59,649 nucleotides of DNA from contig CAJQPE010000032.1 of the NCBI GenBank assembly GCA_905480125.1, positions 1-59,649 on the forward strand, read 5' to 3'. This DNA is from an uncultured Flavobacteriales bacterium. Lineage in GTDB: Bacteria > Bacteroidota > Bacteroidia > Flavobacteriales_G > NORP312. A model generated the notes under the pieces. The model worked only from the letters and a program-made list of their open reading frames with translations. It had not been told where the DNA came from and searched no databases. A program made the position numbers and the translations under genes. The stretch's first letter is position 1, and every line of letters begins with the position of its first letter. Below, in pieces: positions 28,582 to 37,377 of this stretch.

Positions 28582-30915
28582 GTGCGTAACACGACAATAT
28601 TTATTTTTGTTTTATGGAGCTTTTTTGGCTTTGCTCAAAAGCAAGATATTTATGGTAAAGTGCTTGAAAACTTTACTGAAAAACCTGTTGCAGATGTTCA
28701 TGTTACACTATTTCAGCATAGTCAATCTGTTACGCAAACAACAACAGATAGTTTAGGAAAATTCGTTTTTAGCGATTTAGAAATAGGCCAATATGAAATT
28801 TCATTTTCGCATTTATCATACATACCATACACTCTACCCAGTATTGAGGTTGCGGCAAGTAAACCGACTGTAATTAATGGTAATCTCGCCTTTTCTTTCA
28901 TACAAATGAAAGAATTGGAAATACTTCCTGAAAAAGATAGAGGTACGGCAAATAATAAAATGGCTTTATTGAGTTCATATTCTATCGATGCAGATGATGC
29001 AGGAAAGCTGGCAGGCTCACTCGATGATCCAGCTCGTGTTGCTGGGTTACTTCCAGGTGTAACTTCTTACGCTGGGTTCTCAGCTAATTTTATTTCTATC
29101 CGTGGTAATTCGCCGAGAGGGTTTAAATACCAAATGGAAGGTGTTGAACTCCCCAATCCTACTCATTTTTCTCGAATAGGAAGTTCGGGTGGCACGTTTA
29201 CTGTTTTTAGTATGCAAGTAATGGGCAAAAGCGATTTTTTTACTGGCGCGTTTCCAGCTGAATATGGTAACGCCACTGCAGGAGTTTTAGATGTAAATTT
29301 TAGAGAAGGTTCAACTAAAGAGAGATCTCAGACTGTTAAAATTGGGACGCTGGGAATCGATATAGCAACCGAAGGGCCAATAAATAAAAATAAGGGCTCA
29401 TCTTATTTAGTAAACTACAGGTATGCCGTTGTGGGGCTGGCTCGTTTGATTGGGTATCCAACCCAGCCAACGTATTCAGATCTATCTTTTAATCTCAATT
29501 TCCCTGTTTCTAAAAAAGGAAACTTCAAAGTGTTTAGCTTGGCAGGCTTGAGCGATAGGGCAAGAATCGCAGTTAGTGATTCTGCTAAATGGGAGCAAGA
29601 TTTAGATAGAAATCAGCTTAACTTAGGAAGCAAAATGGCAACGATAGGAACTAACTACAAAACTTTAGTTGGTAATAAGTCGGTCTACAGTGTCACTTTA
29701 TTGGCTGGCGTTGTGAATCAGTTTGACAACAAAGATTATTTGCAAAACAACCTCACTTTACAAACAATAGAGATAAACGATTACAAGTACTTACCAGTTA
29801 CTTTTGCCACATCTTTTAAGCATAAATTTGGGAAGAGCCACAGTAATAAAACAGGAGCATCTCTAAATTATTCAAGTCACGATTGGAGGGCTATAAAACA
29901 GAACCAACGAACTAGTCAGTTAGATACTTTAGTTTTTGGTTCGGGTAGTTCAATTACTTTAAAGGCTTTTACCAATTCCAATTTCACTTTGTCGGAAAAG
30001 TGGGTTGTTAACCTGGGTATTCATGGCCTTTATCATACTGTGAACAATGATTATAAGATTGAACCCCGAGCCGGCGTTCAATATCAAATTAATGAAAAAA
30101 ATAGGATTTCGTTTGCCTACGGAAAGCATAGCCAAGCGGATCATTTCGCCACATACTTGTATCAAATGAGTGAAGTTGACGGGCGCACAATTTATCCCAA
30201 CAAGGACCTAAAATTGATTACAGCAGATCACTTTATAGGCAGTTATAAATCGAAGTTGTTCAAGAATCATAGACTAACATTAGAGGCTTACTACCAAGCA
30301 CTAAAAGATGTGCCAGTTGAAGTTGGGGGTACGTTTTCTACTATTAACTTAAATGAATTGGATGATATTAGAGAGCTCGAAAATAAAGGAACGGGCACTA
30401 ACTATGGACTTGATTTCGGTATTGAACGCTTTGAAGAAAACGGATTATATTATATGATTAATTCGAGTTTTGTGCGATCATTTTATACTGCTGGTGATGA
30501 AATAGTAAGAAGTACTGAATATGATTTAGGTTATTCTATTAAATTTCTGCTAGGTAAGGAATACGAAGTAGGTAAGAGCGCACATAATTACCTAGGCTGG
30601 AATACTAATTTAGCTCTTATCGGAGGGCAGCCCTATACTCCCATCAACATAGATGAATCGAGGTTAAATCAGGAAACTGTGCTAAACGAATCCGTTGCAT
30701 ACTCTGACCGAGACAATCCGCTCGTTTTTCTAGATTTGACAATTACCTATAAAACAAATAAAAAGAAACGGAGTGCGCTTTGGTCGTTGCAACTTAAAAA
30801 TATTTTTGCCAATGGTAACGCAATATATCGTGAATACGATTCTGTTTTAGATCAAGAAGTAACGATTCCTTCCTCAAGTTTTTTTCCAAATATTAGTTAT
30901 AGAATTGAATTTTAG
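28582..30915 (+). CDS. TonB-dependent outer-membrane receptor
   Basis: 777 residues from a GTG start, chosen because it directly precedes a signal peptide (TTIFIFVLWSFFGFAQ) and no ATG is available. A carboxypeptidase-regulatory-like beta-sandwich (DIYGKVLENFTEKPVADVHV) is followed by the plug (VAGLLPGVTSYAGFSANFISIRG) and a long barrel (SFAYGKHSQ, NLALIGGQPYTP). Members take up siderophores, oligopeptides, glycans or vitamins; the substrate is not readable. There is no SusD partner next to it, which argues against a Sus-type glycan system. Confidence 0.88.
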   Translation: MRNTTIFIFVLWSFFGFAQKQDIYGKVLENFTEKPVADVHVTLFQHSQSVTQTTTDSLGKFVFSDLEIGQYEISFSHLSYIPYTLPSIEVAASKPTVINGNLAFSFIQMKELEILPEKDRGTANNKMALLSSYSIDADDAGKLAGSLDDPARVAGLLPGVTSYAGFSANFISIRGNSPRGFKYQMEGVELPNPTHFSRIGSSGGTFTVFSMQVMGKSDFFTGAFPAEYGNATAGVLDVNFREGSTKERSQTVKIGTLGIDIATEGPINKNKGSSYLVNYRYAVVGLARLIGYPTQPTYSDLSFNLNFPVSKKGNFKVFSLAGLSDRARIAVSDSAKWEQDLDRNQLNLGSKMATIGTNYKTLVGNKSVYSVTLLAGVVNQFDNKDYLQNNLTLQTIEINDYKYLPVTFATSFKHKFGKSHSNKTGASLNYSSHDWRAIKQNQRTSQLDTLVFGSGSSITLKAFTNSNFTLSEKWVVNLGIHGLYHTVNNDYKIEPRAGVQYQINEKNRISFAYGKHSQADHFATYLYQMSEVDGRTIYPNKDLKLITADHFIGSYKSKLFKNHRLTLEAYYQALKDVPVEVGGTFSTINLNELDDIRELENKGTGTNYGLDFGIERFEENGLYYMINSSFVRSFYTAGDEIVRSTEYDLGYSIKFLLGKEYEVGKSAHNYLGWNTNLALIGGQPYTPINIDESRLNQETVLNESVAYSDRDNPLVFLDLTITYKTNKKKRSALWSLQLKNIFANGNAIYREYDSVLDQEVTIPSSSFFPNISYRIEF

Positions 30916-30963
30916 AGCTCTATAACTTAATTCGTTCTTCTCGTTATTCTAACTTACTGTAAT

Positions 30964-30984
30964 AAAATCAGAATGTTTTTATTC
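30964..30984. terminator. AT-rich hairpin between receptor and purE
   Basis: An AAAATC...TTTTATT-type dyad between convergent genes, with AATAAAA and TTTTATT able to pair around an ~8-base loop. The stem is entirely A-T, so it is tentative. Confidence 0.25.
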
Positions 30985-30999
30985 TAATACTGCCTATAT

Positions 31000-31506
31000 T
31001 TAGACTATTCTATACTTAAATTCATGCTTAGCTAATTCTTCATTAGCTTTCACAATTTTAGTTTTTAAGTTCTCTTTATAGGCAATTGTTTTCGAAAACA
31101 AAGTTTCATCGCCTGCAGAAATTATCTGTGCAGCAAGAATACCCGCATTTAAAGAACCATTAATTCCAACTGTTGCCACCGGAATCCCTGGAGGCATTTG
31201 AACGATTGCTAACAAAGAATCAAGACCATCTAAGCTAGCTTTAATTGGCACACCAATAACAGGGAGGGGTGTCATTGCAGCGATAACACCTGGCAAATGA
31301 GCGGCCATTCCTGCAGCAGCAATTATTACTTTGATTCCATTGTCAGCAGCGCTTTTTGCAAAAGCCTCCACCTTTTCAGGTGTGCGATGCGCAGAGAGCG
31401 CATTAATCTCAAACGGAATTTCCATTTCATCTAAAAATTTAGCTGTTTTTTCCATCACCGGATAATCCGATGTGCTTCCCATAATAATGCTAACAAGTGG
31501 CTTCAT
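31000..31506 (-). CDS. purE: N5-carboxyaminoimidazole ribonucleotide mutase
   Basis: 168 residues from the ATG at 31506 (MKPLVSIIMGSTSDYPVMEK). The longer frame is rejected because a promoter lies between 31525 and 31555. Class I motifs are present: GSTSDYP, SAHRTPE (catalytic His) and GMAAHLPG. It converts N5-CAIR to CAIR in de novo purine synthesis. No purK is adjacent. It is divergent from hpt, a purine salvage gene, so the two arms of purine supply share one 124 bp control region. Confidence 0.95.
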   Translation of the reverse strand: MKPLVSIIMGSTSDYPVMEKTAKFLDEMEIPFEINALSAHRTPEKVEAFAKSAADNGIKVIIAAAGMAAHLPGVIAAMTPLPVIGVPIKASLDGLDSLLAIVQMPPGIPVATVGINGSLNAGILAAQIISAGDETLFSKTIAYKENLKTKIVKANEELAKHEFKYRIV

Positions 31507-31524
31507 AATATTCTTTATTTGGTG

Positions 31525-31555
31525 CAAAAGTAAACGCAAGAAATTCATTCAGCAA
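31525..31555 (-). promoter_or_regulatory. Promoter of purE
   Basis: TTG (31555-31553), 20 bp, TACTTTTG (31532-31525), a full match to TAnnTTTG. Transcription would start near 31518, 12 bp before the ATG. Confidence 0.65.
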
Positions 31556-31583
31556 ATTTAATTCTCGACTTTTTGTAAAACAC

Positions 31584-31615
31584 TTTGCCTTGTCGGTTGG
31601 TTATTAGTAAATTCG
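31584..31615 (+). promoter_or_regulatory. Likely promoter of hpt
   Basis: TTTG (31584-31587), a 20 bp spacer and TAAATTCG (31608-31615), one mismatch from TAnnTTTG, ending 15 bp before the hpt start. It would drive the hpt-adk-obgE run. Confidence 0.45.
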
Positions 31616-31630
31616 CGGAAAGGGCTCGAA

Positions 31631-32164
31631 ATGGATAAAGTGCAGATTAAGGATAAAAGTTTTAGAAAACACATTTTATGCGATTCTATTCAAGAGAAGG
31701 TATCGAAAGTAGCAGATAGAATTAATGATGACTATAAGGCGAAAAATCCTGTATTCGTTGTTGTACTTAATGGAGCTTTTATGTTCGCTTCCGACTTGTT
31801 AAAAAAAGTAAATGTGAATTGCGAAATTGCATTTGTTAAAGTGGCTTCATACGAAGGAACTAAATCAACAGGCAGTGTAAAATCTTTAATAGGTTTAAAT
31901 CATAACATTAACAATCGCGAGGTGGTTATTATTGAAGATATTGTTGATACTGGTGAGACCATAGTAGCACTTTTGGATCAATTAAGTCGGCAAAGTCCTT
32001 CTCAGATCAAAATTGCAACTCTATTATTTAAGCCAAAAGCATATACTAAAGATGCTCCAATAGACTACGTTGCTATGGAGGTTGGTAATGAATTTTTAGT
32101 AGGATATGGACTCGATTATGACGGCTTTGGAAGGAATCTAGAAGATATTTATATAGTAGTTTAA
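31631..32164 (+). CDS. hpt: Hypoxanthine phosphoribosyltransferase
   Basis: 177 residues of the type I PRTase fold. The PRPP-binding motif is VVIIEDIVDTGETI, a substrate loop is SYEGTKSTGSVK, and the C-terminal VGYGLDYDGFGRNL positions the base. It salvages hypoxanthine (and often guanine) with PRPP to form IMP/GMP. It leads a plus-strand run with adk and obgE, an order common in Flavobacteriia. Confidence 0.95.
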   Translation: MDKVQIKDKSFRKHILCDSIQEKVSKVADRINDDYKAKNPVFVVVLNGAFMFASDLLKKVNVNCEIAFVKVASYEGTKSTGSVKSLIGLNHNINNREVVIIEDIVDTGETIVALLDQLSRQSPSQIKIATLLFKPKAYTKDAPIDYVAMEVGNEFLVGYGLDYDGFGRNLEDIYIVV

Positions 32165-32197
32165 TAAGTAAAAACGCAATTACATAAATCGATAACT

Positions 32198-32773
32198 ATG
32201 TTAAACATTGTATTATTTGGACCTCCAGGAGCAGGAAAAGGGACTCAATCGAAGAAATTAGTTGAAAAATATGGGCTAGTTCATATTTCGACAGGAGATG
32301 TATTCAGAGGCTTAAATCCTGAATCAGATTTAGCCAAGTTGGCAAAAAGCTACTCCGATGCTGGTAATCTTGTGCCAGACGAGATCACCATTAAAATATT
32401 AGAATCGGAAGTAAGTAAATATCCTAAGGCAAAAGGAGTTGTTTACGATGGTTTTCCAAGAACAACGGCTCAAGCAGAAGCTTTAGATGTTTTTTTACAG
32501 GGAAAAGGAACCGGAGTAACCATGATGTTGTCTTTGGTTGTTTCGGAAGATGAACTAAAGCAAAGACTTCTTTCGCGAGCAGAAGTTTCAGGAAGAAAAG
32601 ATGATGCTGATATCGGCATTATTGAAAACAGAATTAAGAATTACAATAAGGAAACAGCACCTGTAGCAGGGTTTTATAAATCGCAAAACAAACTTTTCGA
32701 AATCGAAGGCGTTGGTTCCATTGATGCTATTTTTGATAGTCTATGTATTGCGATAAAGCAATTACAAGACTAA
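32198..32773 (+). CDS. adk: Adenylate kinase
   Basis: 191 residues, the short form without a zinc LID. The P-loop GPPGAGKGTQS is at the N-terminus, AMP-binding residues are in STGDVFR, and YDGFPRTTAQAEAL carries the catalytic arginine. It interconverts ATP + AMP and 2 ADP. It lies 33 bp after hpt and 37 bp before obgE in the same run. Confidence 0.97.
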   Translation: MLNIVLFGPPGAGKGTQSKKLVEKYGLVHISTGDVFRGLNPESDLAKLAKSYSDAGNLVPDEITIKILESEVSKYPKAKGVVYDGFPRTTAQAEALDVFLQGKGTGVTMMLSLVVSEDELKQRLLSRAEVSGRKDDADIGIIENRIKNYNKETAPVAGFYKSQNKLFEIEGVGSIDAIFDSLCIAIKQLQD

Positions 32774-32810
32774 ACCTTGTTACTTTTAACTTAACCCATT
32801 GAACTAATAA

Positions 32811-33803
32811 ATGGCTTCATCAAATTTTGTAGATTACGTAAAGATCAACTGCAAATCGGGTAATGGGGGTTCTGGTTCTGCCCACATGAGAAGGGAGAAA
32901 TTTGTCCCAAAAGGTGGTCCTGATGGTGGCGATGGGGGTCGCGGTGGGCATGTAATTCTAAGAGGAAATAAGCAATTGTGGACGCTATTGAATTTAAAGT
33001 ACCGCAAACATGTAAAGGCCGATCATGGAGTCAACGGTAGTAAACAGAAAAGTACTGGTGCAGATGGTAATGATGTGATTCTTGATGTGCCTTTAGGAAC
33101 TATTGTTCGTGACCCAGATACGGGAGATCAATTATTTGAGATTAACCATGATGGCGAGGAGAAAATAGTAGTGAAAGGTGGTCGAGGGGGCTTGGGTAAC
33201 TGGCATTTTAAAACATCTACACTGCAAACACCGCGTTACGCACAACCTGGAGAAGAAGGCAGTGAAGGGTGGAAAATACTAGAACTTAAATTACTTGCAG
33301 ACATTGGTTTGGTGGGTTTTCCAAACGCAGGAAAATCAACGTTACTGTCTGTTGTTAGCGCTGCTAAACCGGAGATTGCTGATTATGCATTTACTACTTT
33401 AACCCCTAATCTTGGTATTGTTTCGTATAGAGATCATAGATCTTTTGTGATGGCCGATATTCCAGGAATTATTGAAGGAGCGGCTGATGGAAAAGGTTTA
33501 GGGCTGCGTTTTTTGAGGCATATAGAGCGTAATTCGGCGCTGCTTTTTATGGTTCCAGCCGATGCAGATGACATTAAAAAGGAATATGAAATATTACTTG
33601 GAGAGCTAGAGAAGTTCAATCCAGAATTGTTAGACAAAAGAAGAATTCTAGCGATCTCTAAATGCGATATGCTAGATGAAGAATTAATTGAAGAAATTAA
33701 GGCTTCATTGCCTGATGTGCCGAGCGTGTTTTTCTCATCAATTGTTAAGCAAGGCATTGCTGAATTAAAAGATCTTATTTGGGAACAACTTAATAAACAG
33801 TAA
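32811..33803 (+). CDS. obgE: GTPase Obg
   Basis: 330 residues. The glycine-rich Obg fold ([30 protein letters not shown]) is followed by a GTPase domain with G1 [10 protein letters not shown]2 in the TTLTPNLG segment, G3 DIPGIIEGA and G4 SKCD. It acts in late assembly of the 50S ribosomal subunit and in stress control. The optional C-terminal OCT domain is absent. Its stop overlaps the next start by one base. Confidence 0.96.
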   Translation: MASSNFVDYVKINCKSGNGGSGSAHMRREKFVPKGGPDGGDGGRGGHVILRGNKQLWTLLNLKYRKHVKADHGVNGSKQKSTGADGNDVILDVPLGTIVRDPDTGDQLFEINHDGEEKIVVKGGRGGLGNWHFKTSTLQTPRYAQPGEEGSEGWKILELKLLADIGLVGFPNAGKSTLLSVVSAAKPEIADYAFTTLTPNLGIVSYRDHRSFVMADIPGIIEGAADGKGLGLRFLRHIERNSALLFMVPADADDIKKEYEILLGELEKFNPELLDKRRILAISKCDMLDEELIEEIKASLPDVPSVFFSSIVKQGIAELKDLIWEQLNKQ

Positions 33804-34360
33804 TGCTCGATTGGTTAGAGCATATAGATACCAAGTTTTTCCTTTTACTTAATAGTTCTCATTCTCCATTTTTTGATAACCTTATGCCTTGGTTGTCTGG
33901 TAATATTCTCTGGATGCCCTTTTACGGATGGCTAATTTATTCATTGTACAGAGAGATTTCTAGAAAGCACTTTATTTTGGCAATTGTTGCCTTGGGCGCA
34001 TGTGTTGCAATAACAGATTTAGTTTCCTTTCACCTATTGAAAGAAACGATTCAGCGTTATAGGCCATGTCACAACCTAGAGATTCAAAGCCTTATTCATG
34101 TTGTAGATAAATGTGGTGGGCTACACGGCTTTGTCTCTTCACACGCTGCAAATGTTTTTGGAATAGCGATGCTTTTAGCCTTATTATTGAAAGATTGGAG
34201 CATCGTAATTCAGCTTTTTATATGGGCCACTATTGTTGGTTATTCAAGAATTTATTTGGGAGTTCATTATCCAGCTGATGTTATAGGAGGTGCAGCATTC
34301 GGAACGCTTATTGGATTCTTATGTTATAGAGTGTTTGTTAAATTTGCTGCATATGAATAG
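33803..34360 (+). CDS. PAP2-family membrane phosphatase
   Basis: 185 residues with about five membrane helices. The three active-site signatures are KETIQRYRP (K-x6-RP), SSHAAN in place of the usual PSGH, and SRIYLGVHYPADV (SR-x5-H-x3-D). The family dephosphorylates lipid phosphates such as phosphatidic acid or undecaprenyl diphosphate, so a role in lipid-carrier recycling is plausible. It overlaps obgE by 1 bp and crcB by 8 bp. Confidence 0.88.
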   Translation: MLDWLEHIDTKFFLLLNSSHSPFFDNLMPWLSGNILWMPFYGWLIYSLYREISRKHFILAIVALGACVAITDLVSFHLLKETIQRYRPCHNLEIQSLIHVVDKCGGLHGFVSSHAANVFGIAMLLALLLKDWSIVIQLFIWATIVGYSRIYLGVHYPADVIGGAAFGTLIGFLCYRVFVKFAAYE

Positions 34361-34718
34361 TTGGATTGCCATTTTTATTGGAGGAGGCATAGGGAGTGTT
34401 TGCCGCTATGGTATTTCAAAGTTTGTTATAACCTTCGGACAAACTATTTTTCCTGTGGCAACACTATTATCGAACCTTTTTAGTTGTATTGCATTAGGTG
34501 TTACTCTTGCTGTGATTTTGCCAAAACTTGAAGGGAATGATTGGTTAAAACCCTTTATGGCAATTGGATTCTGCGGGGGATTTAGTACCTTTTCTACATT
34601 TAGTCTAGAAACGTTACAACTTATAAAAACTGGGAATCTTGTTTTCGCTGGTTTAAACATTGCGGTAAGCATTTTGCTTTGCCTAGGAATACTAACTTTA
34701 ATTGCAAGACATGTATAG
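34353..34718 (+). CDS. crcB: Fluoride ion channel CrcB/Fluc
   Basis: 121 residues, four membrane helices. The conserved GGGIGSVCRYGIS and GFCGGFSTFSTFSLE (the phenylalanine box and TFST track) identify Fluc, which exports toxic fluoride. The ATG at 34353 is chosen over an upstream alternative because it starts directly at the first helix. It overlaps the PAP2 gene by 8 bp and the phosphatase gene by 8 bp. There is no fluoride riboswitch upstream; it is embedded in the operon. Confidence 0.93.
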   Translation: MNSWIAIFIGGGIGSVCRYGISKFVITFGQTIFPVATLLSNLFSCIALGVTLAVILPKLEGNDWLKPFMAIGFCGGFSTFSTFSLETLQLIKTGNLVFAGLNIAVSILLCLGILTLIARHV

Positions 34719-36327
34719 AATAAAAGCAATAGCGATAGGTTTAGTTATGATGGCAAGTTTAGTCTCCATTGCTCAAAAACCAAAATTAGTTGTTGGTATT
34801 GTGGTAGACCAAATGCGATATGATTACCTTAATCAATATTGGGATAATTTTGGAGAAGATGGCTTTAAACGATTAGTTAATGATGGATATAACTGTAAAA
34901 ACATGCACTACAATTATGTGCCAACATACACGGGGCCTGGCCACGCTGCGATTTATACAGGAGCTACACCATCTACTAATGGGATAATTTCGAATAACTG
35001 GTTTGATAAAGAGTCGGGTACGTTAATTTATTGTGTTGATGATAGCTCTGAAACAACAATTGGAAGTACTTCTATTAATGGTAAAAAATCGTCTCATTTA
35101 AATTTGACAACAACATTTACAGATGAATTAAAGCTAACAAACATGGAGTCGAAAGTAATTTCAATAGCTTTAAAGGATAGAGGTGCGGTTTTACCAGGCG
35201 GCCACATGCCAAATGGGTGTTATTGGTTTGATGATGCAACAGGAAAATGGATTTCAAGTTCTGCTTTTGTTTCAAACTTACCAGGTTGGGTAATTAAATA
35301 CAATGAGTCAGAAAAAGCGAAAGAATACCTATCAAGTCAGTGGAATACACTTTTGGATATAGAAAAATATACGTTTAGTGAACCAGATATAAGTAACTAT
35401 GAAGGGGTTTTGCTTGGAGAACAAACGGCAGTTTTCCCGCACGATCTTAATTCTCTTTTTAGCATTACACAAAATTGGAATTTAATTAGAAACACCCCGT
35501 TTGGAAACACCATCACTATGGAGTTGGCCAAAGAAGCTTTGAAAGCGGAACTTCTTGGAAAAGATAACAACACAGATATTCTAGCAGTTAGTTTTTCCTC
35601 AACTGACTACGTTGGTCACACATTTGGTCCACAAGCTGTTGAGCATCAAGACACCTATTTACGACTCGATCAAGATATTGCTTCTTTACTTACTGAATTG
35701 GATAAACAAGTAGGGGAAGATAACTATGTCGTATTCTTAACTGCTGACCATGGGGCAGTGCGTGTTCCAAATTTATTACTTGATAATAATATTCCAGCGG
35801 GTTACTTTAATGGAATTGCTGTGCTGAATAATACTAATAATTACTTATCAGCATTGCATGGAGGAGGTAATTGGATAAAAGCGTTTAATAATTATCAGTT
35901 CTTTTTAAATACAGAATTACTATTAGAAAAAGGTATAGATATCGAATCAGTAGAACGTGAATTGGTTCGTTATGCCATGACTATAAAAGGAGTGTCGAAT
36001 GCATATACGTCAAATGACTTAATTACGGGAAAAGGAGGAAAACCAATGTCTTTAATTCAATTAGGTTATAATCAGAAGCGATCAGGAAATGTTGCTATTG
36101 CATTGGAACCAGGATGGATCTATTACGGCCCAACAGGAACCACTCATGGTTCCGCTTATACATATGACACGCACGTACCAATGATTTGGTACGGTGCTGG
36201 AATTAAAAAAGGGAGTACAACTCGTGAGATGTACATTACAGATATTGCATCTACAGTTAGTATTATGCTAGACATTTCTTTTCCTAATGGCAATATCGGC
36301 AAGCCTATTTCGGAGGTGTTAGATTAG
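34711..36327 (+). CDS. Exported alkaline phosphatase, PafA-like
   Basis: 538 residues from the ATG at 34711 (MYRIKAIAIGLVMMASL ... IAQ signal). The mature N-terminus KLVVGIVVDQMRYDYL supplies the first metal aspartate, Thr74 in TYTGPGHA is the nucleophile, and later metal ligands sit in DYVGHTFGP, TADHGAV and THGSAYTYD. This is the type I phosphodiesterase/PafA-like superfamily that hydrolyses phosphomonoesters in the periplasm and is widespread in Bacteroidota. It overlaps crcB at the start and the aldolase (convergent) by 4 bp at the end. Confidence 0.88.
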   Translation: MYRIKAIAIGLVMMASLVSIAQKPKLVVGIVVDQMRYDYLNQYWDNFGEDGFKRLVNDGYNCKNMHYNYVPTYTGPGHAAIYTGATPSTNGIISNNWFDKESGTLIYCVDDSSETTIGSTSINGKKSSHLNLTTTFTDELKLTNMESKVISIALKDRGAVLPGGHMPNGCYWFDDATGKWISSSAFVSNLPGWVIKYNESEKAKEYLSSQWNTLLDIEKYTFSEPDISNYEGVLLGEQTAVFPHDLNSLFSITQNWNLIRNTPFGNTITMELAKEALKAELLGKDNNTDILAVSFSSTDYVGHTFGPQAVEHQDTYLRLDQDIASLLTELDKQVGEDNYVVFLTADHGAVRVPNLLLDNNIPAGYFNGIAVLNNTNNYLSALHGGGNWIKAFNNYQFFLNTELLLEKGIDIESVERELVRYAMTIKGVSNAYTSNDLITGKGGKPMSLIQLGYNQKRSGNVAIALEPGWIYYGPTGTTHGSAYTYDTHVPMIWYGAGIKKGSTTREMYITDIASTVSIMLDISFPNGNIGKPISEVLD

Positions 36328-37340
36328 TATTCTTTCAACACCCTGGTTAATTTATCCATTTTAGAATCCTCGAAATCTAGATGTGTTACAAATCGAATAC
36401 GTTGAGGCCCGAAACCAACCCCAAGTATATCTAGCTCTTTTAATTTTTGCAGGAAGTTGGCCTGTTTAATGTCATCGTTAAGGTCAAAAACAATAATATT
36501 TGTTTCTACGGGTAATATATCTTTTACAAACGAGCAAGTTTTCAGCACGCTAGCAAGTTCTTTTGCTCTATTATGGTCTTCGACTAAACGGTCAACATTA
36601 TTCTTTAAAGCATAGAGTCCAGCGGCAGCTATGCCACCGACTTGTCTCATTCCACCACCTAGAACTTTACGTATTCTTCTGGCTTTATGAATATGTTCTT
36701 TACTTCCTAAAAGAACAGACCCAATTGGTGCGCCCAATCCTTTAGATAAACAAATTGAGATAGTATCTAAATGCTTTCCATGTTCAGTACCAATTTCGTT
36801 TTTAGCAATAAGCGCATTGAAAATTCTTGCACCATCTAGATGAAGAGGTAAATTCATGTCTTTACAAACGGCAGCTATTTTTTCAATTTCTTTCAAATCA
36901 TAACAGCAACCTCCGCCTTTATTGCTTGTATTTTCAATTGAAACTAAAGATGTAATGGGTGCATGAATATCATCCGGTTGAATGCTTTTTAGCACATCAT
37001 CAGCGGTAAATCGACCACCATCTCCAGCTAAAAGCTTTACTGAAGAAAGGGAATTCACTGCAATACCGCCACCTTCATAATTGTATATGTGTGATAGCTT
37101 ATCACAAATGACCTCACTTCCTGGTTGCGTATGCAAACGAATAGCAATTTGATTCGACATTGTGCCAGAAGGGCAAAAAATACCTGCTTCTTTGCCAAAA
37201 ATATTTGCTGAAGTATTTTCCAGCTCAATAACAGTTGGATCTTCTTCAAAAACATCATCACCAACGGGTGCTAAGTAAATTGCGTCTAGCATTTCTTTTG
37301 ACGGCTTTGTAACGGTATCACTCCTTAGGTCTATCTTCAT
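36324..37340 (-). CDS. ltaE: Low-specificity L-threonine aldolase
   Basis: 338 residues of the PLP fold-type I family. It starts MKIDLRSDTVTKPSKEML. Seen: EDPTVIELE, a histidine that stacks on PLP in DKLSHIYNYEGG, HLDGARIFNA, and the Schiff-base lysine in SICLSKGLGAPIGSVL. It cleaves L-threonine or L-allo-threonine to glycine and acetaldehyde. It is convergent with the phosphatase gene (4 bp overlap) and divergent from the S8 protease. Confidence 0.93.
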   Translation of the reverse strand: MKIDLRSDTVTKPSKEMLDAIYLAPVGDDVFEEDPTVIELENTSANIFGKEAGIFCPSGTMSNQIAIRLHTQPGSEVICDKLSHIYNYEGGGIAVNSLSSVKLLAGDGGRFTADDVLKSIQPDDIHAPITSLVSIENTSNKGGGCCYDLKEIEKIAAVCKDMNLPLHLDGARIFNALIAKNEIGTEHGKHLDTISICLSKGLGAPIGSVLLGSKEHIHKARRIRKVLGGGMRQVGGIAAAGLYALKNNVDRLVEDHNRAKELASVLKTCSFVKDILPVETNIIVFDLNDDIKQANFLQKLKELDILGVGFGPQRIRFVTHLDFEDSKMDKLTRVLKEY

Positions 37341-37363
37341 ATCAATCTTTTAATCGAATAATG

Positions 37364-37371
37364 TACTTTTG
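37364..37371 (+). promoter_or_regulatory. -7 element at the S8 protease start
   Basis: TACTTTTG, a full TAnnTTTG match, ends only 6 bp before the ATG at 37378. If used, the mRNA would have almost no leader. No TTG lies at the expected upstream distance, so support is partial. Confidence 0.35.
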
Positions 37372-37377
37372 ATTCTA

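Noticed and set aside
28582-30915. Sus-type glycan utilisation locus around the TonB receptor
   Set aside because: No SusD-like lipoprotein, glycoside hydrolase or sigma/anti-sigma pair is nearby.
31507-31548. Longer purE start at 31548
   Set aside because: The extra 14 residues lie over the consensus promoter and are not part of the PurE fold.
34290-34352. N-terminal extension of crcB
   Set aside because: It lies wholly within the PAP2 gene and adds residues before the first membrane helix; the ATG at 34353 fits the family.
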